Counted from the stretch's first letter, positions 1 through 7,635 are shown. The stretch is 34,316 nucleotides of DNA from Paenibacillus sp. yr247 (GCF_900103825.1 NZ_FNIF01000036.1:1-34316); one strand, 5' to 3'. Notes: a model not told the origin generated them from the letters alone. Program-made: numbers and translations.

Positions 1-379
1 TACGAGCAGCCTGGTCCGATTCTGATAATTCGCTGGAGAGCGCACCGATTGGACATCCACCGTGGTATTGACGCTCAATTTGGAGTTGCACAATCGCATT
101 GCGCCAGGATCGCAGTGCTTCCATGCTGTCCAAGTGGCTCAGCAGAGGCTCCTGCGAAGCCAGCACATACTCAGTCTGATACACAACGACCGCCAAAACG
201 AGGTCACGCTTCTCCTCGAAGTAATGGTACAGCTGCGAAGCACTCACCTGAGCCTCCCGCTGCACATCCTCGACGGTTGTACCAGCTACTCCACGTTCAA
301 ACATCAGTTTGGCCGCAGCGGCGACGATTCGAGCACGCGTTTCCTTTCCTTTTTTTGTTAAACCTTGTTCCTGCTTCAT
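1..379 (-). CDS. TetR/AcrR family transcriptional regulator (C-terminus off the window)
   Basis: Seen: reading leftward from an ATG at 379-377 the frame stays open for 126 codons to the window edge. GGAAAGGAG lies about 7 nt upstream of the start. The N-terminus (KKGKETRARIVAAAAKLMFE) and the following segment with TTVEDV, VSASQLYHYF and EEKRDLV form a textbook TetR helix-turn-helix. The distal part shows GGCPIGALSSEL, which is typical of TetR proteins with the TetR_C_11-type ligand domain. Family knowledge: such proteins are dimeric repressors that usually control an adjacent efflux pump or oxidoreductase. The target would lie to the left of the window or be the gene itself. Its C-terminus is missing only because the window ends. 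Confidence in the family is high; the ligand is unknown. Confidence 0.93.
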   Translation of the reverse strand, partial: MKQEQGLTKKGKETRARIVAAAAKLMFERGVAGTTVEDVQREAQVSASQLYHYFEEKRDLVLAVVVYQTEYVLASQEPLLSHLDSMEALRSWRNAIVQLQIERQYHGGCPIGALSSELSESDQAAR

Positions 380-510
380 ATCAATTCTCCTTTCCATAAC
401 GGCTGAATATCAGCAAATGTGACCTTCATGTTTTTGAGAAAGAAGGATACAACCTGCTTTTTTTTGAATAGGTTCGATCTTATAGCCGAATCTCGAATGA
501 TACTTTTCAA

Positions 511-520
511 TGAGTACTCA
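511..520. promoter_or_regulatory. 10-bp perfect palindrome, possible TetR operator
   Basis: TGAGTACTCA is a perfect palindrome about 130 bp upstream of the TetR start, in the short space between that gene and the terminator at 538-576. TetR-family operators are often palindromes of this kind near their own gene. The assignment is inference only, because short palindromes also occur by chance. Confidence 0.3.
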
Positions 521-537
521 GAAAGGTTGATTCGTTC

Positions 538-576
538 AAAAAATCTCCGGAAGGCGTATGCCCCCGGAGATTTTTT
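538..576. terminator. Bidirectional intrinsic terminator
   Basis: The 13-nt arms AAAAAATCTCCGG (538-550) and CCGGAGATTTTTT (564-576) are perfectly complementary, and GGC/GCC can extend the stem inside the loop. The A tract and T tract make it work on both strands. It lies just past the stop codon of the leftward recombinase remnant (583) and would end that transcript. Confidence 0.9.
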
Positions 577-582
577 ATAGAT

Positions 583-1305
583 TCATGCTTTGCTTGCCAT
601 CGATCGGGCGACGTCGGCGGCGCTGATTACAGCCAAAAAATGATACCCAAGATGGGGGAGGTAATAAACGTTCTTCCATTCGGCCGTAGCAAGCTCGTTA
701 ATGCGAAGTCCAGTACTTACGAGGAGAAACAGAAGAGCGTAAGTAAAAAAATCACTCTGTTTAAAATGCTCGAGCAACGCTTTTACTTCATGCTCATAGA
801 GATCGCGGTCGACTAGTTCATCGGCCGGCTGCGCTACTTTTTTCATGAGACGAGTGAGGTCGGAATCAATCGCTTCCTTTATATATATATACCTTAGAAA
901 CTGTTTGACGACAGTTGCTCTTTTTCGAAATGAAGTATTGGCATATCGCGAAGCGAGAACGTCCTGATAAATAAGAAGGTCTTCCGGATCCATCTGCCGT
1001 AGTCCACCGTAATTCTCTGCAAAGTCCAAAAAATGCAAAAGATCACGAAGATATTCTTTTTTCGTTCCTTCCGTTCGACTGGTTCCATATGTGGGTTCGT
1101 CATGTAGAAATAGATACATAAGTAACCTGTCAGGCACATTTGCCCAATCGGTGTTTTTAAAATGCTCAGCGCTTAATTTAGTAAAAATGGAAGGGTTAAG
1201 CCATTCCTTTGGAGTCACAATGTTAGATAACGGGGTTAGGACTTCTGGGATCGGTATTTTATTTGACTCAATTATCTTAATTTCTTTAATAGCAATAGGT
1301 TGCAC
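583..1305 (-). pseudogene. Truncated tyrosine-type recombinase/integrase (XerC/D-like)
   Basis: Seen: a 240-codon leftward frame starting with GTG at 1305, with AGGGGGA about 7 nt upstream. Residues about 45-150 look like the SAM-like core-binding domain of phage integrases. Residues about 165-220 begin the catalytic domain and include the first catalytic arginine in STGLRINELATAEW. The frame then switches after HFLAVI to an unrelated GC-rich tail and stops. The rest of the catalytic domain, with the HxxR box, the second histidine and the nucleophilic tyrosine, is missing. Intact family members are about 300-350 residues, so the protein cannot be an active recombinase. It is probably the residue of a deletion at one end of a mobile element; the nearby serine-recombinase scrap (1883-2040) supports this. 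It could still bind DNA. Confidence 0.82.
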
Positions 1306-1440
1306 CCTACGTCCCCCTATCTAGAGAAGTAAACACTACACTAGTAGTAGTGAGGAAAATATATCACTTTACTTTGTATCGTATCATATTCGATTTTTAA
1401 TTTATAGGTGAAATAATTGATAATTTTGGCATCTTATATT

Positions 1441-1483
1441 CAATATCATAATTTAAATATTTAATAACGATATTATGATATTG
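1441..1483. repeat. Perfect 12-bp inverted repeat overlapping the toxin promoter
   Basis: CAATATCATAAT (1441-1452) and ATTATGATATTG (1472-1483) are exact reverse complements separated by 19 bp. The right arm overlaps the -35 hexamer of the promoter at 1481-1509. The position suits a repressor binding site, as expected of an autoregulated toxin-antitoxin locus. The function is inferred. Confidence 0.6.
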
Positions 1484-1509
1484 ACTATGGTAAATTATGG
1501 TGGTAAAAT
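1481..1509 (+). promoter_or_regulatory. Sigma-A-type promoter of the RelE/ParE-like gene
   Basis: TTGACT (1481-1486), a 17-bp spacer and TAAAAT (1504-1509) match the vegetative consensus well. It lies 64 bp upstream of the ATG at 1574, and its -35 is covered by an inverted repeat. Confidence 0.65.
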
Positions 1510-1573
1510 TTACATCAATTAAAGCGTTATAGCATTAAAGTATTAATCTAGATTTAAGGGGAGAGGGAAAAAA

Positions 1574-1870
1574 ATGTTTACAGTAAAGTTTGCTTCAAAA
1601 CGAGTTGAGAAAGAAATGAGTGCTTTTAATAAAGAAGATAGGTTAGCGATTGAACGTGTGATCCAAGAGCTCTCACTTAACCCACGTCCTATCCATTTGG
1701 ACTATGGATCAGTGAATCGATGTACAGAAGTGAAACGTGTTAAAGCAAAACGAGTGAGATTGTTCTATATGATTGACGAGAAGAGGGAGGTTGTACAAAT
1801 CGGGAAGATTGAGAATCGTGATTCGCATTGTTACGGAAAAGATCCTCGTGAATGGTTTCGTGCCAGTTAG
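1574..1870 (+). CDS. Solitary RelE/ParE-superfamily toxin-like protein
   Basis: Seen: 98 residues, with GGGGAGAGG 6-8 nt before the ATG. The opening MFTVKFASKRVEKEM and the later RVRLFYMIDEKREVVQIGKI (a basic strand followed by the hydrophobic strand ending in I-x-N-R-x-x-x-Y) are typical of the small RelE/ParE fold, which is normally 85-110 residues. Known for the family: RelE proteins cleave mRNA on the ribosome and ParE proteins poison gyrase. Each is usually neutralised by a small antitoxin from the adjacent gene. No antitoxin frame is visible within 250 bp on either side, so it is either an orphan, a housekeeping-type relative, or neutralised from elsewhere. It sits between two recombinase remnants, which suggests arrival with a mobile element. 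The family call is good; activity is unknown. Confidence 0.7.
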   Translation: MFTVKFASKRVEKEMSAFNKEDRLAIERVIQELSLNPRPIHLDYGSVNRCTEVKRVKAKRVRLFYMIDEKREVVQIGKIENRDSHCYGKDPREWFRAS

Positions 1871-1882
1871 AAGAGTGAAGGA

Positions 1883-2040
1883 TTAGAGTAGCTTCTGTTC
1901 CAATTGCAGCTTTTGCCTTTCCAATTCCTCCAATTTACCTAGCAGTGTGGCATTGGAGATGCCATTTGCTATGGCGTTGACTATGTTCGTAACCTGACAT
2001 TCGATGCGCCTCTAAAGTCTTGGTTTGGTGTTCTTTCTCA
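1883..2040 (-). pseudogene. C-terminal remnant of a large serine recombinase
   Basis: Seen: read leftward, an uninterrupted frame from 2011 to a TAA at 1885-1883 encodes IVNAIANGISNATLLGKLEE followed by a Leu/Glu/Gln-rich coiled-coil segment. This is the style of the C-terminal coiled coil of large serine recombinases (resolvase/invertase superfamily). An in-frame TAG lies just upstream at 2014-2012. Similar coding sense continues in another frame to about 2040 (EKEHQTKTLEAHR), which points to a frameshift. The catalytic N-terminal domain is absent from the window. It is a dead fragment tail to tail with the toxin gene, only 12 bp past its stop. Confidence 0.6.
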
Positions 2041-2101
2041 CCTTTTACGCTGGAATCCTTGGATTATAAGCGTGTAGGAAATTTTCGAAAATAAAAAAAT
2101 A

Positions 2102-2130
2102 TTGTCAAAAATCAAAAACTAGGTTATTAT
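2102..2130 (+). promoter_or_regulatory. Main sigma-A promoter of the inositol/ABC operon
   Basis: TTGTCA (2102-2107), a 17-bp spacer and TATTAT (2125-2130) form a near-consensus vegetative promoter. Transcription would begin around 2137, directly inside the operator-like TGTAAGCGCTTG. It faces the sugar-binding protein gene, about 570 nt downstream. Confidence 0.7.
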
Positions 2131-2135
2131 ACGAA

Positions 2136-2150
2136 ATGTAAGCGCTTGTT
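2136..2150 (+). promoter_or_regulatory. LacI/CcpA-type operator at the transcription start
   Basis: ATGTAAGCGCTTGTT has the central CG and the AAGC/GCTT half-sites of LacI-family operators and catabolite-responsive elements. It covers the predicted start site of the promoter at 2102-2130, where bound repressor would block initiation. The core AAATGTAAGCG recurs in opposite orientation at about 2213-2227 and 2351-2365. The likely ligand is the LacI-family protein encoded at 8580-9584, or CcpA. Which one binds is inference. Confidence 0.6.
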
Positions 2151-2190
2151 CAACGGAAAACATACTATTTCAACCGAAAGGAGTAAATGT

Positions 2191-2440
2191 GTTAGAATTG
2201 TACATTAAAATCTAACCGCTTACATTTATTATGAAATAATATTATCAAAACGAAAACAGAGGATTATTTTTCAATTCGATAAAACGACAAGTTGGAAAGT
2301 CTGCAGCCAGCAAAAAAGTGCATGAAAGTTAGTTTTTTTACTTAAAAATCTAACCGCTTACATTTATTACGAAATATTATTATCAAAAACAAAACAGTGG
2401 ATTTTTCGATTCGATAAAACGGTCAGGTTAAATGTCTGCA
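2191..2440 (+). repeat. Diverged tandem duplication in the operon leader (two about 115-bp units, 137-bp period)
   Basis: Unit 1 (about 2191-2305) and unit 2 (about 2328-2440) share a GTTAG start, then AAATCTAACCGCTTACATTT, an AT-rich stretch ending in TATCAAAA, TTCGATAAAACG and a final ATGTCTGCA/AAGTCTGCA. Each contains the operator core as the reverse complement (AAATGTAAGCGGTT) and a short GTTAG...CTAAC inverted repeat just before it. Differences are scattered substitutions and a few indels, so the duplication is not recent. It probably supplies auxiliary operators for repression by DNA looping. Confidence 0.75.
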
Positions 2441-2690
2441 TAGTAAGAAGAAGCGTGATGAATTGATGTGTTCCTCAGACTTACAGAGAAGTAGTTCGGT
2501 GTGTAATGAAGTTATTACCTTCTGTCTAATTTGCAAGGAAGAAATCAACGTCGTCATTATTTCATGTGTCATCTCGATCGATACAAAGTGGGTATTTTAG
2601 TTGAAAGCAATTGTTTTTTATCTCATATCAACTAAATGATCAAGCACTGATTTTGAGGTTGTGCCAGAAAATGACTTAAAAAAATCGATG
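2441..2690. other. Rest of the 5' leader, no gene seen
   Basis: This stretch between the duplicated leader element and the ribosome binding site of the sugar-binding protein is AT-rich and holds no convincing frame, terminator hairpin or known riboswitch that I can recognise. Together with the upstream repeats it makes an untranslated leader of roughly 570 nt if transcription starts near 2137. A second promoter closer to the gene cannot be excluded. Confidence 0.4.
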
Positions 2691-2706
2691 AAAAGAGGCA
2701 ATGCCA

Positions 2707-4005
2707 ATGAGGAAATTATTATTCGGCAAAATTTCCACTATCTTGCTCTTAACAATGACGGTAACAGCTTGCGGTACAAATCCTTCAACTTCTAAGTCTT
2801 CAACATCACCCGATGGCAAGCCAACCACGCTTACATTCGCTGTGGCGGAATACGATGCGCAAATGAAGACTGATATGCAAGATGTTATTAATCGCTTTCA
2901 AACTGAGAATCCAAACATCAAAGTTAATTTGCTTACAAGCAACTGGGATGATTTCCATGATCGACTCGTAACATGGATTGCAGGAAATCAAGCGCCCGAC
3001 ATTGCCAATTTGTCCGGTTTATGGGTCGGTGAATTCAATGATATGGGTGTCCTTCAACCAGTTGAGCAATATGTGGACAAGCCGTTCCTTTCGAGCTTCT
3101 ATCAAGCTCCATTAAATTCGTTTAAAAAAGATGATAAATTATTTGGTTTACCGTTCTTCCTTGATCCGCGCGTTCTTTATTACCGCAAAGATCTGTTCGC
3201 ACAGAAAAACTTGGCTCCGCCGAAAACTTGGGATGACATATACAACGCAGCTAAAGCATTGAATGATCCGCCAAATGTATATGGATTCGGTGTTGGTGGC
3301 AAATATCCAAACGTAATGACGGGCTTTGAGTATTTCTACTTTAATGCAAGCCCTAAAGTGGCACCTTTACATTTCGGACCTAATCATGAGCTTCTATATG
3401 ATAGTGCAGATGGAGTTAAAGCGCTCTCATTCTTAAGTAAATTAGTTTCTGAAAAATTAACGAATCCAAATCCGACGGATGTAGAGTGGGAAAACGGCGT
3501 TCAACCTATTTTCCAATCCGGAAAACTGGCCATGATGATTACAGGTCCTTGGTTTGCAGGTATGCTGGATCAAGATAAGAAAGTGGAATATGGTATGGTA
3601 CCAATGCCGACCGGGGAAGCGAACATGCAATCACATGCTGTCATGGAACCGGATGTCATTTCAGTATTCAATGGGGATAAAACGAAAAAAGACGCGATTG
3701 GAAAGTTCCTTGCGTATCTTTATAAATCGGACAATCGGTTGACATTTGCCATCAATCACGGAAACATCCCTGAAATCGAATCCGTTGGGAAAGATCCGAA
3801 ATGGGCTGATTTACCTAATAATAAGTTTTTTGCTTCTCAATTGGATAATGCTATCAATAAATACTCGGATACCGGGAAATACGGCGATCAGTTCGACCAT
3901 ATCGTTACGGACGAAATTCAAAAAATGTATCTAAAAGGCCAAACACCGGTAGACGCATTGAAACAATCTGCGGCAAAAACGAAAGATTTATACAACAAAA
4001 AATAG
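2707..4005 (+). CDS. Carbohydrate ABC transporter substrate-binding lipoprotein
   Basis: Role: extracellular, lipid-anchored binding protein (family 1, MalE type) that hands a sugar or cyclitol to the membrane permeases encoded next. Seen: a positively charged start, hydrophobic segment and lipobox TVTAC about 20 residues in, then a Ser/Thr-rich linker. The mature part has the family marks FQTENPNIKVN, DIANLSGLW, the hinge GLPFFLDPRVLYYRKDLF and, near residue 275, GKLAMMITGPWFA. Length is 432 residues, normal for the family. Start: I chose ATG 2707 because AGAGG at 2694-2698 is 8 nt away; ATG 2701 in the same frame is only 2 nt from it. Context: first gene of the operon, 44 bp before permease 1. 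The substrate is inferred to be inositol or a derivative from the linked iol genes. No ATPase gene is present here, so a shared MsmK/UgpC-type ATPase must serve it. Confidence 0.93.
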   Translation: MRKLLFGKISTILLLTMTVTACGTNPSTSKSSTSPDGKPTTLTFAVAEYDAQMKTDMQDVINRFQTENPNIKVNLLTSNWDDFHDRLVTWIAGNQAPDIANLSGLWVGEFNDMGVLQPVEQYVDKPFLSSFYQAPLNSFKKDDKLFGLPFFLDPRVLYYRKDLFAQKNLAPPKTWDDIYNAAKALNDPPNVYGFGVGGKYPNVMTGFEYFYFNASPKVAPLHFGPNHELLYDSADGVKALSFLSKLVSEKLTNPNPTDVEWENGVQPIFQSGKLAMMITGPWFAGMLDQDKKVEYGMVPMPTGEANMQSHAVMEPDVISVFNGDKTKKDAIGKFLAYLYKSDNRLTFAINHGNIPEIESVGKDPKWADLPNNKFFASQLDNAINKYSDTGKYGDQFDHIVTDEIQKMYLKGQTPVDALKQSAAKTKDLYNKK

Positions 4006-4049
4006 TCAAAGCAAGCTTCATTAATGAAAAGAGGAGGTAGGAGTGTGCA

Positions 4050-5000
4050 ATGTCTATAAAATCGGAAAAGACTCATAACCACGCCTCGGCGGGCTCTGAA
4101 CGAGAAAAAGGAAATATTTGGAAAAAGTCGTTCATTGGAAAAGTACTACCGTATTTATTAGTCCTGCCGCTTCTCCTGCTTGTCTTTTTAACGATCGTAT
4201 ATCCGATGTTTGTAACATTGCTGCAATCGGTATCAAAGGTTAGCAGGATCGGCAAAATCCAATCTATTGGATATTTGGGCAACTACAAATCCATATTTCA
4301 ATACGACGGACTTGGCGGCGTAATTTGGCAAACCTCTTTATGGGTCATTGTAACGGTAGGCGTAGCATTTGTTCTCGCTTATTTGTTGGCCCTGTTGCTA
4401 AATAACAATTTTCGCTTCCGCGGTCTGGCCTATATGCTTGTCATTTTACCATGGGCTGCTCCATTAAGTATTGCCACGTTGTGTTGGATGTGGATATTTC
4501 ATGGGGAACTGGGTCCGTTAAACCAAATTTTAAAGTACTTTCACATTATTAACGCTAATCATCATTGGTTAGGTACACCTAGCTCTGCGATGATCACGGT
4601 GTTGGTTGTTGGGATTTGGTCCAACATATCATTTATCGTAGTAACGCTTCTTGCAGGGCTTCAATCGATCGGGAGCGATATTTATGAAGCATCCTCTTTG
4701 GACGGAGCGGGGCCAGTCAGAACATTTTTCAAAATCACTTGGCCGCTTATGCGTTCCGTTAATCAGTTAGTTATTGTTCTCTCTGTACTGTGGTCCTTTA
4801 ATGCATTTCCGATTATTTGGATTCTAACTAAAGGAGGACCGGCTAATAGCACTGACACCTTGGTGACTCTGATTTATAAGCTGTCTTTTGTTCAAATTGA
4901 TTTTGGCCAAGCGGCTGCGTTCGCGGCTTTTACATTCTTTATTATGGTCATCTTTACAGTTGTATATTTTGTCATTAGCGGGGGTGAGGATAAATCATGA
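4050..5000 (+). CDS. Sugar ABC transporter permease 1 (MalF/UgpA type)
   Basis: Role: one of the two membrane subunits of the importer. Seen: 316 residues, six hydrophobic segments, the first at about residues 30-55 after a charged cytoplasmic tail. The EAA loop that contacts the ATPase is clear at about residues 212-235 (YEASSLDGAGPVRTFFKITW). The last periplasmic segment includes ILTKGGPANSTDTL, a standard mark of the MalF-like group. GAGGAGG sits just upstream of the ATG. Its TGA overlaps the ATG of permease 2 (ATGA), so the two are translationally coupled. Substrate is inferred from the neighbours. Confidence 0.93.
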   Translation: MSIKSEKTHNHASAGSEREKGNIWKKSFIGKVLPYLLVLPLLLLVFLTIVYPMFVTLLQSVSKVSRIGKIQSIGYLGNYKSIFQYDGLGGVIWQTSLWVIVTVGVAFVLAYLLALLLNNNFRFRGLAYMLVILPWAAPLSIATLCWMWIFHGELGPLNQILKYFHIINANHHWLGTPSSAMITVLVVGIWSNISFIVVTLLAGLQSIGSDIYEASSLDGAGPVRTFFKITWPLMRSVNQLVIVLSVLWSFNAFPIIWILTKGGPANSTDTLVTLIYKLSFVQIDFGQAAAFAAFTFFIMVIFTVVYFVISGGEDKS

Positions 5001-5826
5001 GCCAATTTAAAAAAAATAGTTGGGCCAGTGCTCGATGGTTTTTCTTAATTCTTCTAATCATTGCTTTAGATTTTCCGTTTTTCATTATGTTGATCACTTC
5101 CTTGAAAACGAAAAGTGATGTTTACGCTAACTTGACTATTTTACCGTCAAAGTGGATGTTTTCAAATTTCAAAGCATTATGGAATCAAGTGCAAATGGGT
5201 GCCTTCTTCACGAACAGTATGAAGATTTCGTTTGGAACCACTGCATTGGTTCTAGTGATCAGTATTCCAGCGGCTTACGCATTAAGCAGATTGGAACTGT
5301 TCGGGAAAAAACGATACTTGCTCTGTTGCTGGTAGTCCAAATGTTTTCTCCGATTGTCATTCTAGTACCGTTGTATAAGATGTTCTCATCTTATCATCTA
5401 CTAGATAATCAGTGGTCTTTAGTTATTGTTAACAGCACGTTTTCCGTTTCATTCGCTGTTTGGTTCATCTATACCTTTTTTAATAGTGTGCCCGTTGATA
5501 TTGACGAAGCGGCACAAATCGACGGCGCCAGCCGGCTGCAAGCTTTGATTAGAGTTATTGGTCCATTGGCTTTGCCGGCTATTATGACATCTGCGATCTT
5601 TACATTCATCAACGCTTGGAATGAGTTTTTGTTTGCCTTGACGTTCATTCAGAGTGAATCCAAAATGCCATTAACTGTAGGCCTGTTCAGTTTTGTTGGT
5701 AGATATGACATCCAGTGGCAGTATCTAATGGGTGCGGCTTTGATCAGTACGCTGCCAGTTCTTATTTTGTTCTTGTTAATTCATAAGCAATTGGCGAAGC
5801 AAATGATGTCAGGAGCAGTCAAATAG
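4997..5826 (+). pseudogene. Sugar ABC transporter permease 2 (MalG type), apparent frameshift
   Basis: Seen: the N-terminal part (4997 to about 5311) carries the first membrane segments and PAAYALSRLELFGKK. The frame then hits TAG at 5333-5335. The adjacent frame continues at once with ILALLLVVQMFSPIVILVPL, the EAA loop (DEAAQIDGASRLQALIRVIG) and INAWNEFLFAL, ending at 5826. Both halves are good MalG sequence and together make about 277 residues, the usual length. The join is at a run of six A (5306-5311); seven A would restore one reading frame. Explanations: a sequencing or assembly error in a homopolymer, a real 1-nt deletion that kills the transporter, or ribosomal/transcriptional slippage on the A run, which encodes two tandem Lys AAA codons. 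The surrounding sequence shows no other decay, which favours an error or recent change. Confidence 0.85.
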
Positions 5827-5845
5827 AATAAAGGAGCTTATAAAA

Positions 5846-6631
5846 ATGAAAATTGCTTGCAGTTCACAATCCTTCGATTTAGCGTTACTAAACGATGAAA
5901 TGAGTTTAGAAGAGTTTTATTCATTCTGCTCGACGTTCGATTTTATTAAAGGTGTCGAACTGGAAGATAAACATCTTAAGTATCCTCATGACGCTGAATA
6001 TTTAGCACAAGTTCTTGAACTCAGTAAAAAATTTGGATTGCCAATTGTTAATCTGGCTTTCGATTGTAATTTCGGCTATAAGTCGGAGGAAAAATTAGAA
6101 AAGGAATTGGTTCGTGTCCGCACGTGGGTAGAAGTAGCCAAAGCGTTGGAAATTCCTCGATTCCGATTGTTTGCAGGTTGGCCCGATGAGAATAAGGAAA
6201 ATCAGTGGCCGAAAATGATCGAGTATTTGAAGCAAGGTGCGGCGATTATCAAAGAAGCAGGCATGACGGTTGTTGTGGAAAACCATAATCATGGCGGTTT
6301 TTTATCTAACAGTGATGATGTGGTTAGAATGTTTGATGATGTTGGTTCGGATGTTATTACTCTTTTGCTTGATACGGGTAATTATGTAGACGAGCTTCCA
6401 GGTGTTTTGAAAACAGCGAAGTGGTCTGGACATGTGCATGCGAAAGTAAAGGAAATCGACGATACCGGAAGACCGATAACGATTGATTATCCTCCAATGG
6501 TGAAAGTGCTCGCCGAGAACCAATATAACGGTTTTCTGTCTATTGAATACGAAGGTGACTTGGAACCTAAGCAAATTGTGAAAAGTTTCGGAAATTTTTT
6601 AAACGATCAGATCAAATTACAATCAAATTAA
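5846..6631 (+). CDS. Sugar phosphate isomerase/epimerase family TIM-barrel protein (IolI/IolH-like candidate)
   Basis: Seen: 261 residues, AAAGGAG before the ATG, 19 bp after permease 2. The xylose-isomerase-like/AP-endonuclease-2 barrel is shown by the acidic and histidine metal ligands spread along the chain: VVENHNHGGF (about residues 146-155), LLLDTGNYVDE (about 175), HVHAKVKEID (about 198) and LSIEYEGD near the C-terminus. Known for the family: divalent-metal-dependent isomerases, epimerases and dehydratases of sugars and cyclitols. Inference: in an inositol operon it may interconvert keto-inositols, as IolI does, but sequence reading cannot fix the reaction. It is distinct from the IolE-like barrel encoded two genes downstream. 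Confidence 0.85.
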   Translation: MKIACSSQSFDLALLNDEMSLEEFYSFCSTFDFIKGVELEDKHLKYPHDAEYLAQVLELSKKFGLPIVNLAFDCNFGYKSEEKLEKELVRVRTWVEVAKALEIPRFRLFAGWPDENKENQWPKMIEYLKQGAAIIKEAGMTVVVENHNHGGFLSNSDDVVRMFDDVGSDVITLLLDTGNYVDELPGVLKTAKWSGHVHAKVKEIDDTGRPITIDYPPMVKVLAENQYNGFLSIEYEGDLEPKQIVKSFGNFLNDQIKLQSN

Positions 6632-6651
6632 ACTAGAGGAGTGTAGAGAAA

Positions 6652-7623
6652 ATGAAAATTGGTGTAGTTGGCGCAGGTAATATGGGTGGTTTGCACGTAT
6701 CATTGTTTAAAAACCGTACAGATGTAGAGTTTGTAGGGGTTACGGATATCGATCTCGACAGATGTAACAAATTCAGTGAAATCCATGGCGGCAAAGCATA
6801 CAAAAATGTACAGGAAATGATTCAAACCGGCGGTGCGGAAATCGTGTTCGTCACGATCCCAAACACGAAGCATAAACAGGTTATTTTGGACGGATTAAGA
6901 GAAGGGGCTGTCGTTTTTGGAGAAAAGCCATTCGTAACCAGCATTGCTGACGCGGACGAAATCATGACAGAACTTGCGGGCAAGCAAAATCGTTTGTATA
7001 ACGGATTTAACCGCCGTTTCGCACCTGTATACGCAAAGGCGAAAGAACTGGTACAACAAGGTTTCCAAGTGCGTTCCGCTAATATTATTATGAACGATGG
7101 AGATATGACATCTCCTCCTTGGGTCACCAATACAGCATTAACCGGTGGTTTTTTGTATGATACAACGATCCATATGTTCGATATGGTCCGTTTCCTTGTA
7201 GGAGAAATCGCTGAAGTTCGCTGTATTGCACAACAATGCCATTATCCGCTGCAAGATAATTTCTCGTTCATATTCACTACTACAAGCGGGCAGTCCATTG
7301 TAATGAGTTCGAACGGCCATGCATCTTGGGCATATCCTTCCGAGCGCATTCAGCTTTGGGGCGATCATGCAACGATCGTTACGGAGGAATTGGACAATGT
7401 TATGCACTGCGGTTCCAATAAATCTACACTTGAGATTACGGACGTGAAGAACTTGGATCGCAACATGAAATGGGGATATGCGCAAATGCATGAAGATTTC
7501 TTAGGTGCAATTGCAGCAAATCAACCGTTCAGTATTACTCCTGAAGATGCCTATAAATCTGTGCTTATCACAGAATCATGCTATATTAGCGCCGCCAACG
7601 GCGGAAAAGCAATTCAATTATAG
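6652..7623 (+). CDS. Gfo/Idh/MocA family oxidoreductase (candidate inositol 2-dehydrogenase)
   Basis: Role: probable NAD(P)-dependent dehydrogenase of a cyclitol or sugar. Seen: 323 residues, RBS AGAGGAG. The N-terminal Rossmann motif GVVGAGNMGGLH (residues 4-15) binds the nucleotide, and the family's GEKPFV with its catalytic lysine is at about residues 90-95. The C-terminal domain has GGFLYDTTIHMFDMVRFLVG, where the Asp and His of the catalytic motif sit. Context: it is the only dehydrogenase of this type in the cluster, so it is the best candidate for the IolG step (myo-inositol to 2-keto-myo-inositol). However, it is somewhat shorter than IolG (about 340), and a scyllo- or D-chiro-inositol dehydrogenase role is equally possible. 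Confidence 0.9.
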   Translation: MKIGVVGAGNMGGLHVSLFKNRTDVEFVGVTDIDLDRCNKFSEIHGGKAYKNVQEMIQTGGAEIVFVTIPNTKHKQVILDGLREGAVVFGEKPFVTSIADADEIMTELAGKQNRLYNGFNRRFAPVYAKAKELVQQGFQVRSANIIMNDGDMTSPPWVTNTALTGGFLYDTTIHMFDMVRFLVGEIAEVRCIAQQCHYPLQDNFSFIFTTTSGQSIVMSSNGHASWAYPSERIQLWGDHATIVTEELDNVMHCGSNKSTLEITDVKNLDRNMKWGYAQMHEDFLGAIAANQPFSITPEDAYKSVLITESCYISAANGGKAIQL

Positions 7624-7635
7624 GAGGGCGTCAAG

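Noticed and set aside
49..399. Open frames on the plus strand opposite the TetR gene
   Set aside because: They are shadows of the leftward TetR frame, with Arg/His/Pro-rich low-complexity translations and no RBS.
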